Positions 36,157-48,956 are shown, counted from the stretch's first letter. The stretch is 64,000 nucleotides of DNA from Lojkania enalia (GCA_010094045.1 ML986671.1:124001-188000); one strand, 5' to 3'. Translations and numbers: made by a program. Notes: generated by a model from the letters alone, not told the origin.

Positions 36157-36900
36157 GGAGATGAGTCAGAAAACTCGCCACAAATGATGGCTCGGGCTTG
36201 ACGAGATGTTTCCGGAGGTTTGGATATCGGGGGTGATGTTAAGGTTGAGGAGATGCATGAATGGTGGAGAAAGACGCCAATCAACCTCGGAACCTCGGAT
36301 AGGCTTGGCCCGTTCACTTGGAATGAAGCATGACCACTTTTAGAACTATAAGGCAGCGGACAGAATTTCGAGTCTGCAGATTTATGATGCCTAGCTGTGT
36401 GGTATGTGCTGTGAGCATTTTTCTAGACCGCTCCACAATGGAATGGTCTTGGGCCCTGCATTCAGTAATAGCTAACTATAACTTCACCCATGGTTGAACG
36501 CAATATATTCGAAACTTTCTCGGTATATTTTATATTTTGAAGTTTTTTAGATTCTACTAGTATCTATCTTGGCAATAAAAGCCATGGGTTCGCTACGGGA
36601 GAGAAATATTGGTCACGTGCCCAGGTTCAAAATTTCATCTCCCTCGATTTTATTCTACAGAACTCGAGAGGGTCGAAACTCGGGCGAGGTGTGTTAAGAT
36701 CATAGAATATAATCATATGGAAGGGCTATCATGGCAATATCTACAGTGTCTTCTCTCTAATTGCGGGGAAGGCGTAAAATGAAGCTGACGACTTCATACC
36801 TAGTCGAAGGCTTAGGATAAGTAGCTTGGTAGGCCTATGACTCACTTAAAAATATAATTTATCCTATTTAAAAGGAAAATATACTCTAAAATCCCTTCAC
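36157..36900. other. Intergenic, promoter side of the bHLH gene
   Basis: No gene recognised. An E-box CACGTG is at 36614-36619; the rest is AT-rich. Confidence 0.5.
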
Positions 36901-38000
36901 CTACTCATTAAACATGCTCATAGATCCAAAATTATACGTCCGGATATCACAACAGGCCAGCTCCGTCTCAAAGCATCTGGACTCGCCGTAGATGCACTTA
37001 TAATACCAACTGACGTAGCATCCCAAATCAGCTAAGCAGCTCCTTTCACCGAAATTGCAGTTTAAATCGTCTACGGGCGTAGATGTTAGAGTTTGGCGAC
37101 GCAATATCGCTAGGCGTTGGGAACGGAAGCTAGGCATATCCGTCCGGCAGTTTGCATGCCTAACATACGCACTCAGAGTTCGGCAGTGATAAGTCTTTCG
37201 TAGAAGGACTGCCATCTGTCTCAGGGATGTTACATGTGTAGTGCGTGTAGGCGGGGTCTACGGTTCCTTCAGCTGAGGGATAGTAGCATTCTAAACTAGA
37301 TACTTGCCTCAGCTTACTGCGTAAGTCTAGGTAGGGTAGATACGGACATAGTAATGCAATCTCCCTCCGTGATCAAGCAGTTGCGGCAGTTATTCCTATA
37401 GTAGGTTGTAGCATCTGGTAGACCATCTGGGGACTCATCCTGATCAGACAATGTGGAATCGTCCACCCTGTCTGGGTCAAGGGGAAAGACTTTTTACAAA
37501 TCAGTCTACTCACTTGGGTTATTATCTAGTGCCTTCAACTAGGTCTCCGGCTTCAAAGAACTGTCAACACTCCAACCAAGATGTCCCTTGTACTAGTTGT
37601 AGCTAACTATCTAAGCAAAACTGCCGGTGTTTGCTCTTTTCTAAAACGTTCCTAATGCCTCTACTTTTTAAGACTCGTCTCTAGGCATAATGCTAACGTG
37701 CGCAAGAGCCATAAATATTACAAGTGAACCCGTCACCATAGTCGCCCTTTAAATCTGTCACGTCGTATTGTCCGACACCAGCCTTTGTGTAGTGTAACTA
37801 CTCGTGAATTAGGACATGCTCGTAAGAATGAAGATCGTCAGTTGCAGGAAGCCGACATCTGTCCATGGTAAGTTCATTGACGGATTTGAATCTGGTGTCC
37901 AAAATCTTGGGCAGAAGATAACTAAATTAGAGTATTAGTAAATAGGGCTCCGTGAGGGAACCGCAGGCGTATGTGCTAGCCTGGTAAAAGGCTAATCTCA
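36901..38000 (-). pseudogene. Secreted zinc-metallopeptidase gene, decayed
   Basis: Minus strand. One frame reads ILDTRFKSVNELTMDRCRLP, then ATDDLHSYEHVLIHE-stop-LHYTKAGVGQYDVTDL. The interrupted word is an HExxH zinc site in which the third residue is now TAG (37798-37800), most simply a former TGG (HEWLH). Downstream pieces keep Cys patterns: GDGFTCNIYGSCAR, YYRNNCRNCLITEGDCITMS, SECVC and ERSCLADLGCYVSW, spread over different frames down to 36901. This suggests a secreted fungal peptidase of the broad HExxH type with a Cys-rich C-terminal part. The exact MEROPS family is not determined. Multiple stops and frame changes exclude function. Confidence 0.6.
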
Positions 38001-40834
38001 ACGAATCTTTGAAAGATACAGTATTAGCACTCATCGTTTGTTCGGCTTCTCGCAATCCGCGGATCACGATGGTTGTGTGCAGCTGTACACGGCCTTTTAC
38101 TCCCGTTCACTCTTCTTAGATGTCCCATTTTGGCACTCGTAAATTTTTTTTTTTTAAAAAAAAAAAATTTCGCTGTACCTATTAAGAAATAACCTAACAT
38201 TACCAAAAAAAGTGCTCGTCATATAAATAGCGAGTTCCCAAATCCTCAATTTAAACCACTCGGGCGTCTTCATGAAGTAGTGGTTGAGTCCCGTTCTACT
38301 ATAAGCGATTCGTAAATCCTTGCCGGAGAATTCATCCCTTCCCAAGTTCATGCGGGTTGACTCCACGAGGAGAGCAAATCGAGTAGAGTCGCAACCTGTA
38401 GTTGCCGTCATATCCGAACTAATTTCCGGGAACATACTATTTGTAGAGTCTATCTAAGATTGGGACGGAGGACTTCGTTTGGATAAGGAATATGAACGCA
38501 GCTCCCAACCTTGTGTAGGCGAAGCAAGTGAGAGGTTAAAAATAGTGAGAGGATGAGTAACGTCCGTGCAAAGAAAATGTGTGAATGCATCACCTTGATT
38601 ACCACTATTGAGGCCGAGTGAAGAGTGAAAGTATTTTCAGGGCTAAAATGTGTTACAGTCAATCATATGCATTCCTGTAAAGCTTTAGAAATTGCACGAT
38701 GCACTGTGCAAACCCTTCGAAGCGAGGGTAGATTAAAGCAGGTTAGAGCACACTTTCCGATTTATTTGCACATTATGAGCTAGTTATAAGGTCCGTTCAA
38801 GCGCTAAAATTCTGATTGTTTACTAAGACGCAAGTTGAAAGCTTAATGAAGGAATCCTTTGTTCGTGAAATGTCATCGTTAGAAATATTATTACACACAC
38901 ACTTGAATAATCGCGCAACCTAGAACCCAAATATCAATTGTCAAAGATATACGCAAGATCAGGCCCGTGGTAAACCGAACGAAATTTAGTCGTCCTGTGA
39001 TTTTCTGGATCCACGTACATAAGCGGCTTCCGTTAACTCTTAAAGCTAAGATTAAAAAAATACCTGACCCATGCTCAGGACATCTGATCCTTGAACTATT
39101 TGGCAGGATTTCCAGCGTGTAGCGAAAAGTGCGCAGCTGTCCAAGGAAACACATCCTAGCCTATCCGATTAACGCTCAGTCGATCTCGCGATCCCTGCAA
39201 GCACCGATAATGATTAATCCAACCGCAGGCTCTAAGATAGTGCGGTTAGACGCAATCAGGCCATACTCCATCAATGGACAAGCCTCCGTCTCCAGAATGT
39301 GGGCCTAGACCCGAAGATGGACGACCATGATCGACCGTTTGCCTTGGTTCTCTTGTAAGCTAGATTACTCACTGTAGGGGAGACCATAGAGAAATGAATG
39401 CAGCATTGATATGCCCGAGGACTGGGAAATTCGTCCGCTGATCTCGATCGCGTATCTCCAATCGTACCCGGTAGACGACCGTTACGGAATATCCGAGCCA
39501 GAAAGACCTGGAGTAGCCGAGAATGAGAGAAACAATGAACGATCTGGTTGCTAATTACGTCGGAAATTAGGCAATAAGACTTCCCTTAGCACTGCGCGTG
39601 TCACATCGAGCTTATTTTTCCCTAGGGCATATAACAAGGATGTGCTTGAAGTCTTCGATGGAGTCCATCAGTGTAATATAGAGGCTTCTCATTATTAAAG
39701 AGTTAGACAAGGCTCTCTAGATTGTAACTGCATGGTAATAGTAACATCCGTCCTCCCAATTCGTCACTTGACTATGGAATTATAGGATCGGTCTGCGGAC
39801 GGTACCCAAAGGAGACGCCTGAAGTACCGCAGGTTAACCTTAGAGTTTTCCTACAAATGTGCTAATGTTCAATGAAGCTTCTAAAAGGAAGCACCGTCGT
39901 TTCAAGCGAAGGGTAATAAGATATGGCCGCCAGAATAACTTTGAAAACAGCACCAGCTTATCGTAACTATGCAGCGAATTCATCCTTAAAAGATTAAACT
40001 CATACGTCCACCTAGATGACTAGCGTATGTTAAGGTTGCTCCCTAAAGTTCTGGGTTGGCATTGGCCGCACCATATTTGCGAACGTAGCTACCTTCAGGT
40101 ATTTAGCGGCAGCTGAGATGCCTCATCATCTTTATCTTTCTTTCCTTCTTGGCCAAACTAGGTATTTGCCTGGGTCTTAGCTGATGAATTAAATGAATGT
40201 CGATTTCTATAATAACAGTGTGTTAATTTTACATCCCGAAGGGGGCAAAGAGTTGCTAGGTATGATGTCTCAGTCACGTGATGAACAAGTTGGTGCTACT
40301 CGTAACTGCATATTTGTTGTTTTAGTAAGGCTGAGCTCCATAAAAATTCCGCATAAGAGAAGAAATGGATAGCAATTAGTTCCTATTCTAGATGAAGTGG
40401 CGGTATCCTGTGACAATGAATCATCGCTCCTGCCCCGCTGATTCATCGTCGGGAGTAAACACCCATCACTGAGAAGCTTAAATCGGCCCAGGTCCCATCC
40501 CAAGCCCACCAAAATTGATCCGGGCCGGCCGCATTTGCGACGCAACCAGACCCCCTTAAAACAAGTCCGCTTTCTAGACTCCCCAAGCGAAATGGCTCTC
40601 GGTCCCCGCATGCCGGAAAAGCTAACCCAGCTCTTACCCCGGATTCCAGACCCCGGAGTCTCGCTTGAATTGTACACACGCCATACGCAATGTGGCGGGT
40701 TTTATGGAGGGGACAGGCCAAAATGATAAATTCTCGTTGAACCCCAGTCCTGTGAACGATCCCTTGAGGACTGTTACTCATCGCTTGTCCAACAAATCTT
40801 TATTTCGCTAGCTCGTTCTGAGCCGTAAGAAATC
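38001..40834. other. Gene-poor AT-rich region
   Basis: No supported gene. A 30-bp perfect A/T palindrome lies at 38141-38170. A minus-strand stretch around 38891-39154 has fragments such as DPENHRTTKFRSVYHGPDLA in one frame and SLTIDIWVLGCAI in another, perhaps an old gene (a kinase-like ending was considered), too weak to call. The right end is the promoter of the MFS gene. Confidence 0.4.
38141..38170. repeat. 30-bp perfect A/T palindrome
   Basis: A3-T12-A12-T3, self-complementary over its whole length. It can form a hairpin or cruciform, or result from polymerase slippage. Confidence 0.9.
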
Positions 40835-42668
40835 ATGTCTGAAAAGTTGTCGTCAGGTATAGAGCATATCGAAGCTCCGAATCATAAATTGCACGATGCA
40901 GAGAGGCAACACCACGAGGACGCCGCTGTCGGTGCTAATCTCGAACTTGACGCAGGTTCGCTGCCCCCGGGATACTTTCGCAGTAGATTTTTCCTTGGAA
41001 CCATGGCAGGCATTGGATTGGGCTTGATGGCTGGTGTTGCGGCATATGGGTATGCTGCGCCAATCCTAGGGCTCATCAATGCGGACATTGGACCAGTAAG
41101 TGTTACCAAATTTGTCACTTTCATGGAATTCTACATATGCTGATCAATTGCAGGACCCCAACGTCGTATGGGTAGCCTTATCCTACACCCTCACCTCTGC
41201 TGTCACTCTAACAATCATTGGTCGCGTTTCCGACATCTTCGGTCGTCGATGGATCTTCGTCGGAGGAGCTGCCCTCGGAGTCATCGGAAGTATAATCTGT
41301 GCAACGGCCCAAAACGTCAACACCCTCATAGGCGGAACCACCATCATGGGAATTGCTGCTGCGACCCAGTTGTCTTATTTTTACGTCATGGGTGAGCTTG
41401 TGCCCATGAAGTATCGCTTAGCCGGCAATGCTTTCTGCTATCTTTTCTGCTTTCCGGGATCTGGGGTCGCTCCCGTTATTAGCAATGCCTTCATCAAATA
41501 TCACCCCACTGTTGGATGGAGAGGCTGCTATTACGTACTCATAGGGATCAATGGAGCTAGTTTCCTCTGCTGGTTCTTCTTCTATCACCCTCCGACTTTC
41601 GCCATGAAGCATGGACGAAACGCCTCCGTCCTCGAGTACGTCAAGCAGTTCGATTATGTGGGCACCACACTATACACTGGCGGTCTCCTAATATTTATGA
41701 TGGGCCTATCATGGGGTGGGTCTGTTTATCCATGGGAGAGCTCTCACGTCATCGCAACCCTTGTTGTGGGTGCCGTGGCATTAATCGCATTTGTATTGTA
41801 CGAATGTTACGTCGACCTCGAGGAACCGCTGGTGCCGATGAAACTCTTCTCAAACTATGGATGGAACGCCTCAGTTCTCTTAACCGGCCTTGGGGCATCC
41901 GTATACTATGCTTTCGCCATTGTATGGCCGTCAATGGTCGCCGTGCTATATTCTGATGGGGGTGTCATGAACTCAGCTTGGCTTTCCTCCCTCGTAGGAC
42001 TATGTATTGTTATGGGCCAAGTCGTTGGCGGATTTGCCGGCAAAAGTATCGGATATTTGAAATGGCAAGCTGTGGTTACGTTTGTCCTTGGAGGCATATT
42101 CTTCGGATCCATGGCAACGTGTGGTGTGGGCACGAAGAGCCGTGCGAGCGCTTTACTAAGCTTTGGTGTCTTCTTTGTCGGCTGGGGTGAGGGCCTTGCT
42201 ATCACGATTGTTACGCTTGCTGCGAAGGATCAATTCGCTCTGGGGACAGCATCTGGTGTTGCCGGTTCGATCCGTTTTCTCATCTCTTCTATCGCCTCCG
42301 CCGTCTATACCGTCATCTTATCGAATCGTCTTGCCGAGACCATCCCAGCGCAAGTACCTCCCGCGGTTATTAACGCTGGATTGCCAGCCTCATCTGTCGC
42401 CGACTTCATCGCAGCCTTCTCTGTCGGAGCACCAGCATTTCAGGCGGTACCAGGCATCACGGATGAGATTCTTGCAATCGGGACGAGCGCGTATCAGCAC
42501 GCTAATGCGGACGCATATCGTACAATATTCTTCTCTAATATTGCGTTCTCTGGTGTGGCAATCATTTGTAGCTTGCTTTTACCGAACGTGGATCATTTGC
42601 TTACAGGCTCTGTGGCAACTACGCTGCATCAGGGACGGAACGGCGACCACGTGGACAGTGAGAAGTAA
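40835..42668 (+). CDS. TRI12-type MFS multidrug/siderophore transporter
   Basis: Exon 1 is 40835-41095, intron 41096-41153 (58 bp, GTAAGT...TTGCAG), exon 2 is 41154-42668; 591 residues. The junction reads INADIGP|DPNVVWVALSYTLTS, matching the DHA2/TRI12 pattern in which helix 2 begins after a D-P-N block. A soluble N-terminus of about 50 residues is followed by around 14 hydrophobic segments, from FLGTMAGIGLGLMAGVAAYG to IAFSGVAIICSLLLPNVD. The motif A-like GRVSDIFGRRWIFVGG after helix 2, and GELVPMKYRLAGNAF and KDQFALGTASGVAGSIRFL are typical of this group. Family members export trichothecenes, siderophore complexes or xenobiotics by proton antiport at the plasma membrane. No biosynthetic cluster is adjacent, so a general efflux role is more likely than toxin export. 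Confidence 0.9.
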
Positions 42669-44120
42669 ATATTGGTATAGCAGCAAGTATCGAAACTGCT
42701 TCAACATTATAAGCACTGTGGTTCTACGTTTTTATTATTCTGTCAGAGCAAATGGTCGCATGATAACCTTGTTCAAGTACTTAACTGTCTCCTAAGCTTG
42801 TGAAGTGCCGCGGAAGCTTCCATATAAAAAGGCTTAATTGTTTAATTACCTGTTTTCTTGCATCATATAATCACTAGTGCTTGCATATGTGCCAAAAATC
42901 GGCTTGGTATTTAATCCTTGAGTAGCTCGAGCAAACCAGACGATTATGTGTCGAGCGATATCTTATGTCTGTACCAACGACATCCATGGATATGGGAGGT
43001 TGTCGTTAAAAGGCGATAGCACGGATATTTCCAATAAGAGTATTATATAGAACGCCAAACTGATGCCCAAGCCACTAACACTACTGGTCTCTTCATCATG
43101 GCCGGGGACATTGTACTCTATTTTCCGTAATAGAATTCCCCTCATTCCTAATAACGAGTAATAACCTAGCCCGGTTGTCTTGGTATTACCTTTCAAAGAG
43201 GTAGTAGAATTCAAAGTGGTTTGATTATTTGTTCAGATCAAGTCCTTGTTGCAATACAGTACTGACGACACTCCGAATATAGAACACATCTGCCTATCTA
43301 CATGCTAAGCTATCTAATTCTATATGATCATCCCCTTGCACATAGCAGGTTCAATTCTACACAAAACTCGTCATTCAGATCCCCCTTCATACGAACCAAT
43401 TAGAAAATAATATTCTCCTTCACGTTCTCATCCACTCATGTCCAAAAAAAAAAAAAAAAACCCCATCCTCGATCCTACGATGAACATTCAAACCTATACC
43501 GAAGTTCGGGTAGAGTTGACAGCAAAGCCCGACTTCTGCATGCAGACTCAACCCCATTCGAAGCTGTGGCTAGCGCTAACGGCCGTTAAGTCGTTAGCCT
43601 CGATTCTGCATGTAGACTCAGATCAGGCATCCGCTTTAACTCAATTTAGCTAAGCCATAGTTCCCCAAAAGGGTTAAGTCGGCATGCCGCAGTGAGAGAA
43701 GGAAGCGATGGCAATTATGGGGTTACAAAACTAGGTCGGAAGGCTGAAACCGAGTGGCGGCTCCGCCTCGGAAATTTCCGAGAAGGATTACATGAAATGC
43801 AGTACGGCATTTAGACGTATAGTTGTACAAAATGAACGCTGTGTTGGGTTATGGGAACACAGTTGAGCCACGTTCACGATAATATTGTGAGGATGGCTTT
43901 TCATTCTGATGCAGTATTTGCTTCTATTGAGTTCTGTGCCAACGATTTTTGCGATTTTCTAGCCTAACTCCACGCTAATAGACCTCTAAATAGTAAATGC
44001 CTCCAAGAAGGTCCCTACTTCAAAGAGCATACCCCGGGTATTGAATGCCAGAAAAACCATAGAGTTACATTTCTATCCCAAAGCCTGAGACGCCCAATAC
44101 CGTCGAAACACCTGCCATGA
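42669..44120. other. Intergenic with small repeats
   Basis: No gene recognised. Contains an A17 tract (43444-43460), a pair of near-identical 17-mers TTCTGCATGYAGACTCA exactly 70 bp apart (43534-43550 and 43604-43620), and between them the palindrome TAACGGCCGTTA (43577-43588). Confidence 0.5.
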
Positions 44121-45532
44121 TTACCGTAGTTCATCCCTCATACTCTGCCAGTAATTCTTTGTTAGTAGCCCTTCTAAGCTCTTTCTAATCGAGTTCTTTA
44201 ACCCTATGCTCGTACCGGCTACGTTGCCTTTACTCTCCATCGGTTTTGCTGCAATATCCGCATTGTTATCGCTATCTTGCGCGCCACCAAGTCTCCACGC
44301 GACAATCGGGGGCGGAGACAACGTATAGCCTTGCATCACACCCTCTGCATTCCTCCAGGCAAGCTCGTTATCCACCGGATTTCCAAACGGCCTCCAGCCG
44401 CCAATGTGGTATAACGCACGAAGGGCGCCGAGGCGTGTAAGACCGTAGCCCATGAGGCAAATAGGATCGTAGACGGGGGCAATAACGCGCACGTTTTCAG
44501 AATCGGTGAGGTTCCAGATGGTCTTGAATTCAGTTTGCCACCATTTGTGGATGTCTGAGATTTTGGGACTGTGTTCATCGGGGACGACCTGGGAGAGATC
44601 GAGGCGGTCTAGGTTGGGGCCGCCGCCGCATTGGCCAAGGAAGAGATCATCCCAGTCGCAGCCTATACGTCCTATTAGCACAATCCCGCAGCCTATATAT
44701 ATATTGAGTCTCCAAACTTTTTACTCTCAAGTTTTCTAAGGTAGCCGAGGAAATGCGAGGAACTTCGAAGACGCAAACAAGATTGTGTACATACCATAAG
44801 GGCACTCCTCATCCCACCCCTTCTCCACATTTTGGCCCCATCTTATAGTGTTGTTATATCTGAGTTGCCAGTCAAAGTTCCCCATGATCTCTTTAATATT
44901 GACATCCCAATCGACATCATCCTCTAGGATTAGTGCGCTCTGAATATCATTGTCCAGCATGTATTTCCAGACATTCGCGTGGGCGCGCCATACGCCGAGC
45001 CACGGCTTTCCAGTCCAGTCGTGTGGGCCAACATGTGGCGGCATAGCTTTGGGATGAATGGAGTCAGGAGTGACCTAAACATTAATATTAGGCCCATGTA
45101 ATTTAAATTGCATATTTTTTGCCTTCTACTCCGACGATTTACCATCCGCCGGTTCAAATGTGTATTGTTGGTGGTTGTCGTCAGCAGTGGGGAGAGGCTA
45201 CTCACACCAGGCATCATAGTAAGTTTTAGCCCACTCGCTGCGGCAATTAGACTCAAACTATCCTGCCTATCTGTCCGATACGGCATGCTCAAATAAATAA
45301 TTTCTTGAAAGTTCAACGTCGCATTTGCGGGCTCCATAGCCGGCGGTTTCCTGCCTCCAAAACCGAAGCCTCCCGCTGGCTTGAAATTATTAGAGATCTT
45401 TCTCGCATGGTCTGTTATCGATGAGGTCTCGGGAAAGCTTGCGGAGGTAAAATGGCTGACGATGAAGAACAGCACGAGAGCGATGGCGAGCGCTTGCAGT
45501 ATGCGAACGCCTTGCACTGTAAGGAGCGGCAT
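44121..45532 (-). CDS. GT25-type (LPS-biosynthesis-like) glycosyltransferase, type II membrane
   Basis: Three exons on the minus strand: 45206-45532, 44795-45074 and 44121-44662, introns of 131 and 132 bp; 382 residues. The N-terminal anchor VRILQALAIALVLFFIVSHF indicates a Golgi type II topology. The luminal domain starts IIYLSMPYRTDRQDSLSLIA, the opening strand of GT25 enzymes (colourless I-N-L-x-x-R-x-D-R pattern). Next are KPWLGVWRAHANVWKYMLDN and ALILEDDVDWDVNIKEIM, with the acidic EDD metal-binding motif, then WDDLFLGQCGG and PVYDPICLMGYGLTRLGA. Junctions (PG|VTPDSIHP and ECPYG|CDWDDL) were set by frame and family pattern. Such fungal enzymes probably glycosylate proteins or cell-wall polymers; donor and acceptor are unknown. 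The second-intron donor follows an in-frame alternative, so minor isoforms are possible. Confidence 0.85.
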
Positions 45533-46395
45533 GGTGTGATACTGTATAGCCTAGAAGCACCTCAACTGGTGTATAGGGAAACGAAAGTGGGAGGACGGCG
45601 CGAAGTCCTAGCGGACATCCCCCCATTATAGTGGGCGGGCAAAGGAATGTAGATTTGGCTTCGCCTTGCACGTGGGGGCTGAGAAATTCGCCTGCTGCAT
45701 TCCATAGCCTCCACGTTATGCTTCCATTTACGTGCTTAGGCGCAGTACAGTAAGTTATGCTGATTCGAAGGATGTTTAAGTGTTGGCGTGATAGACATGG
45801 GTGGTGTAATCCCAGTTCTCATTGGTCGTATGCAGCTTAGTGAACGAGAACATTCAAGACGCACGGATAAGCGAAGCGCTGAAAATAGAAGGGTCCTGAG
45901 CAACGCCGAGGCGCTGAGTGAGCACGGTGAGACGACACTTGATGGAAATGACAGACGGACAGGTTTGAAAATGGGCCAGCAAGACAACCTAGCAAGACGG
46001 AGGGGCGTGCATCCCAGACACCGGACGAGGGAGCAAGCCACGCGATAAGAAAGGAGATCGGTATTGGCAAATGCGGTCGAATGCCCTAGCTAGGATACGG
46101 TCTGCCAGATCACCATGATCGTGCGCGCAATCCTCCAAGGCGGGATAAGCTCATCGGACTAGAGTTTGAAATTCAAAATTGCAGTCATCTTTCGTCAATC
46201 GAAATAGTGCGACACGACGGAGGGCGACCGTACCGAACGGATCGCGCAACGAAGACGAGGCGCAAGAAAGCGTCATCAAGCGGGACTCGTGAGGATTAAC
46301 GACGATCTGACTATAACGGCATGTTGCCTAGACAATTTAAGAGGCAGGTGGCTGCTTTTAGCGACCGGATAATGACGACGGGCACAGTTTGAGAC
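45533..46395. other. Intergenic
   Basis: No gene recognised; promoter side of the GT25 gene. Confidence 0.5.
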
Positions 46396-47275
46396 TTGGC
46401 AAGTTCTCGAACAGTCTATTTGGCGCCAGCTAGCAATTTCTCCGATACGAGCGCCCCCCGCAAGCCTCAGGTTCTCAATGTCGAAGCGCCATATTACAAT
46501 ACAGATTGGGGAAAAGACATGCGCGGCACTAGGTATGGTTCACCAGCATATAGACTAGTCTTAATTTACTCAACCGTTACCAGGACACAGTTCCAAATCA
46601 ATCCGTAGTGTACTATCGTGCCATTACGAGAGCAGTGTGGTTGAAATAAAGTTCTATAATGCCTTCTCACTGTCAGTTGGTTCCTTGGGAATCCTGGTGC
46701 CGCATGCAGACATGGATGCCCGGAAGCGGCACGGTTTCGCTATCATTATGTGAGCCTACGGATAATGGATCGAAATCAAATCTCAAGACATCAGACCTAG
46801 ACATAGAAGATTTCAATTGGCGATTTGGCAGCCCGTCCTGACTTCCAGGACGTCATTTGTCAATCCGCCCATGAACCAATCCTACTGCGTTGGCCATAGA
46901 ATGATTGCGGTCTTTTGGCTGCTCAGGCAGCAATCCACAGCTAGTTATGAAGTTACCAAACATTCTATGGTAATAAATAAAATGGCGCAACAGATTCAGA
47001 AGATATGGATGGCTGATGGAGGAACCTTACAAATCTGCTCCCGTCTAGTTACACTTTCACGCAGTCAAGTGTTCTCTCAATCTCATCTCGGCAGCCGCCA
47101 ACCCATGTTCCCCATCCTCATAGGCATACAGACGCGATCCATAGTCTCGACTCGGATGACTGCAATTGCCCTATACAGAACAGAGAAGACGGATAGAATA
47201 TGTTTTGAAACATATTTTGTAATGCCTTATTATTACTGTGTCAGAGGCTCCGGATCTAACAATCCATTCTGAAAA
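46396..47275 (+). pseudogene. Scattered coding relic, family unknown
   Basis: Protein-like pieces in several frames: SSRTVYLAPASNFSDTSAPR and VLNVEAPYYNTDWGKDMRG (46396-46560), then SVVYYRAITRAVWLK and, after a stop, FYNAFSLSVGSLGILVPHAD with MDARKRHGFAII (about 46650-46750). Stops and frame changes follow. It may be one decayed gene. No family recognised. Confidence 0.3.
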
Positions 47276-48362
47276 CAAACTCCGTTCCTACTCGTATCAT
47301 TCACTTCCCCATATATTCAATGTACCTCGGTCCCTTGATCCGAGAAGCTTTCCTCACGTGCACGCTTGTCAGGCGAAGCGGTCTAAGATCAGGCGCCTTT
47401 CCTAATCCGTTTAGAGGCTTTATTTTTAGCTAATACCGAGGACAGCTCCCACTATAGCACCTGATACAGTGTGCCGCATGTACGTAACAACTTTTCACTA
47501 GATACCGCCTATACTTGGCAGTAGTGATATCAGGAGATAGCTAAATTTAATGTCACGGAACATGCAATCGTCTCTTGGCTGGAAATCACGTGTACTTGGC
47601 AGTGATGCCCAGCATCAGGAGACCTAGTGATGGTGTTTCTGCATATCTTTTATTCTTCTATTTTTCCCCTTTAAAATAAGTAAGCCGTCTAGGAAAAGTT
47701 TCTTTTCAGTCTAGCATAGACTACAGGATTTTAATGCAGCCTACTTCACTATAACATTCTCGTTGAATATCTCTGGGTAATTGATTAATTCGATGCTTCC
47801 CAGTTTGTTTATATAAAGGTACTTCTCAAAGCGAGATCTCGTGCCGTGCTATTGATATTGAATGGCAAAATTTTCCGCGTCTTCCGTCTTCGAAGTCTAA
47901 GCATTATCGTATAGCCTGCTAGTTGTCACCGTATTCAACTCCGTCGTATCCGGCTAACGAACCCGCCAAGCGAACCATTGCATCATAAACCCTCGACTTG
48001 GTTAGATAGTGTTGTGCACAGGGCGAAATACAGCCGGGTACATCGTTGTTTCAAGATTTGGTTGGCACACGAGAATCTTGGGATATCAAAACTCAGGCAC
48101 TACAACCAAACATATGTTCATGAGAAAGCGGCGTGATGGTTTGGCACATGACTACAACTCGATAATCAAGCAGTGGCGAATACAACCGCCCAGCATCCTC
48201 GATGCTACCTTCTAAATAAACTTGACATCGAGCAGATGACTTAAGACGATAGTTCAAGATATATATATCCACTGACTCGCCAACGAGACATTTTTGAGCA
48301 AACACCATTGAATCAATCAGTTACGTTACACAAATCTCCAACTCAAGCCCAAAATCGACAAA
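47276..48362. other. Intergenic
   Basis: No gene recognised; the right end is the promoter of the secreted But2-like gene. Confidence 0.5.
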
Positions 48363-48956
48363 ATGCTTCTATTCGCCCTCCCACTCCTCTCTTTCCTCGT
48401 TAATGCATCCCCACTAGACCGCCGCGCCTGTGCCGTTGAAATCCCAACATACATCGGCTGGATCGACTCCTCGCAGCCCCACTTCAACTCGAACCCTCTA
48501 GCAAACAACACCCAGACCGTCGTCATTAAGGAGCCGGGTCGAATGCTAGACACGCTCGTCGAGTTCACCATCCCACCGGGTTCCTGGGGCTGCCAGCTCG
48601 AACTCTTCTTCCAAAAGGGGTACTGGCCTCTCGCAGACTGGTACGGCGGCCCGACCAGGGTGAACATCTGGAACGTCGATCAGCCAATTCCATGGGGTCC
48701 GTATAATTATAGCGTTACGTGGGACAACGCGCCTAAGCCGGTCAATTTGTTTGGAACAAGTACGGAGCTTCCGTTGCCGCCGACTGGCGGCTATACCGAG
48801 GATGTCAAGAAAATTATTAATTCGGCGGCTTGCAAGGAGAAGATGACGTATAGGGTTAAGGTGCCGGAGGAAGTTGCGAAGGGGGGTGTGCAGTTTTGGC
48901 AGCTTTCGGGGCCGGTGAATCCGTTCGGTGGGTGGCGCATGCTACATAATTGTTGA
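48363..48956 (+). CDS. Small secreted protein, But2-C-terminal-domain-like
   Basis: Single exon, 197 residues. It begins MLLFALPLLSFLVNASPLDR, a clear signal peptide followed by a Kex2-like site (RR at residues 20-21). The mature part is beta-rich: IPTYIGWIDSSQPHF, QTVVIKEPGRMLDTLVEFTI, GCQLELFFQKGYWPL and YNYSVTWDNAPKPVNLFGTS. It has four visible Cys after the signal, and NNT and NYS glycosylation sites. The layout resembles secreted fungal proteins with a C-terminal domain like that of Schizosaccharomyces But2; I judge this from pattern only. A role at the cell surface or in interaction with a host or substrate is possible. Codon use is GC-rich and C-ending, in contrast to the AT-rich flanks, consistent with an expressed gene. 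Confidence 0.75.
   Translation: MLLFALPLLSFLVNASPLDRRACAVEIPTYIGWIDSSQPHFNSNPLANNTQTVVIKEPGRMLDTLVEFTIPPGSWGCQLELFFQKGYWPLADWYGGPTRVNIWNVDQPIPWGPYNYSVTWDNAPKPVNLFGTSTELPLPPTGGYTEDVKKIINSAACKEKMTYRVKVPEEVAKGGVQFWQLSGPVNPFGGWRMLHNC

Noticed and set aside
38891..39154. Protein-kinase fragment (DIWVLGCAI)
   Set aside because: Only one short word matches; the surrounding residues do not fit kinase subdomains and another frame looks equally protein-like.
40270..40781. Overlapping minus-strand frames of 135 and 112 codons upstream of the TRI12-type MFS gene
   Set aside because: They overlap in two frames, have low-complexity composition and lie in the MFS promoter.
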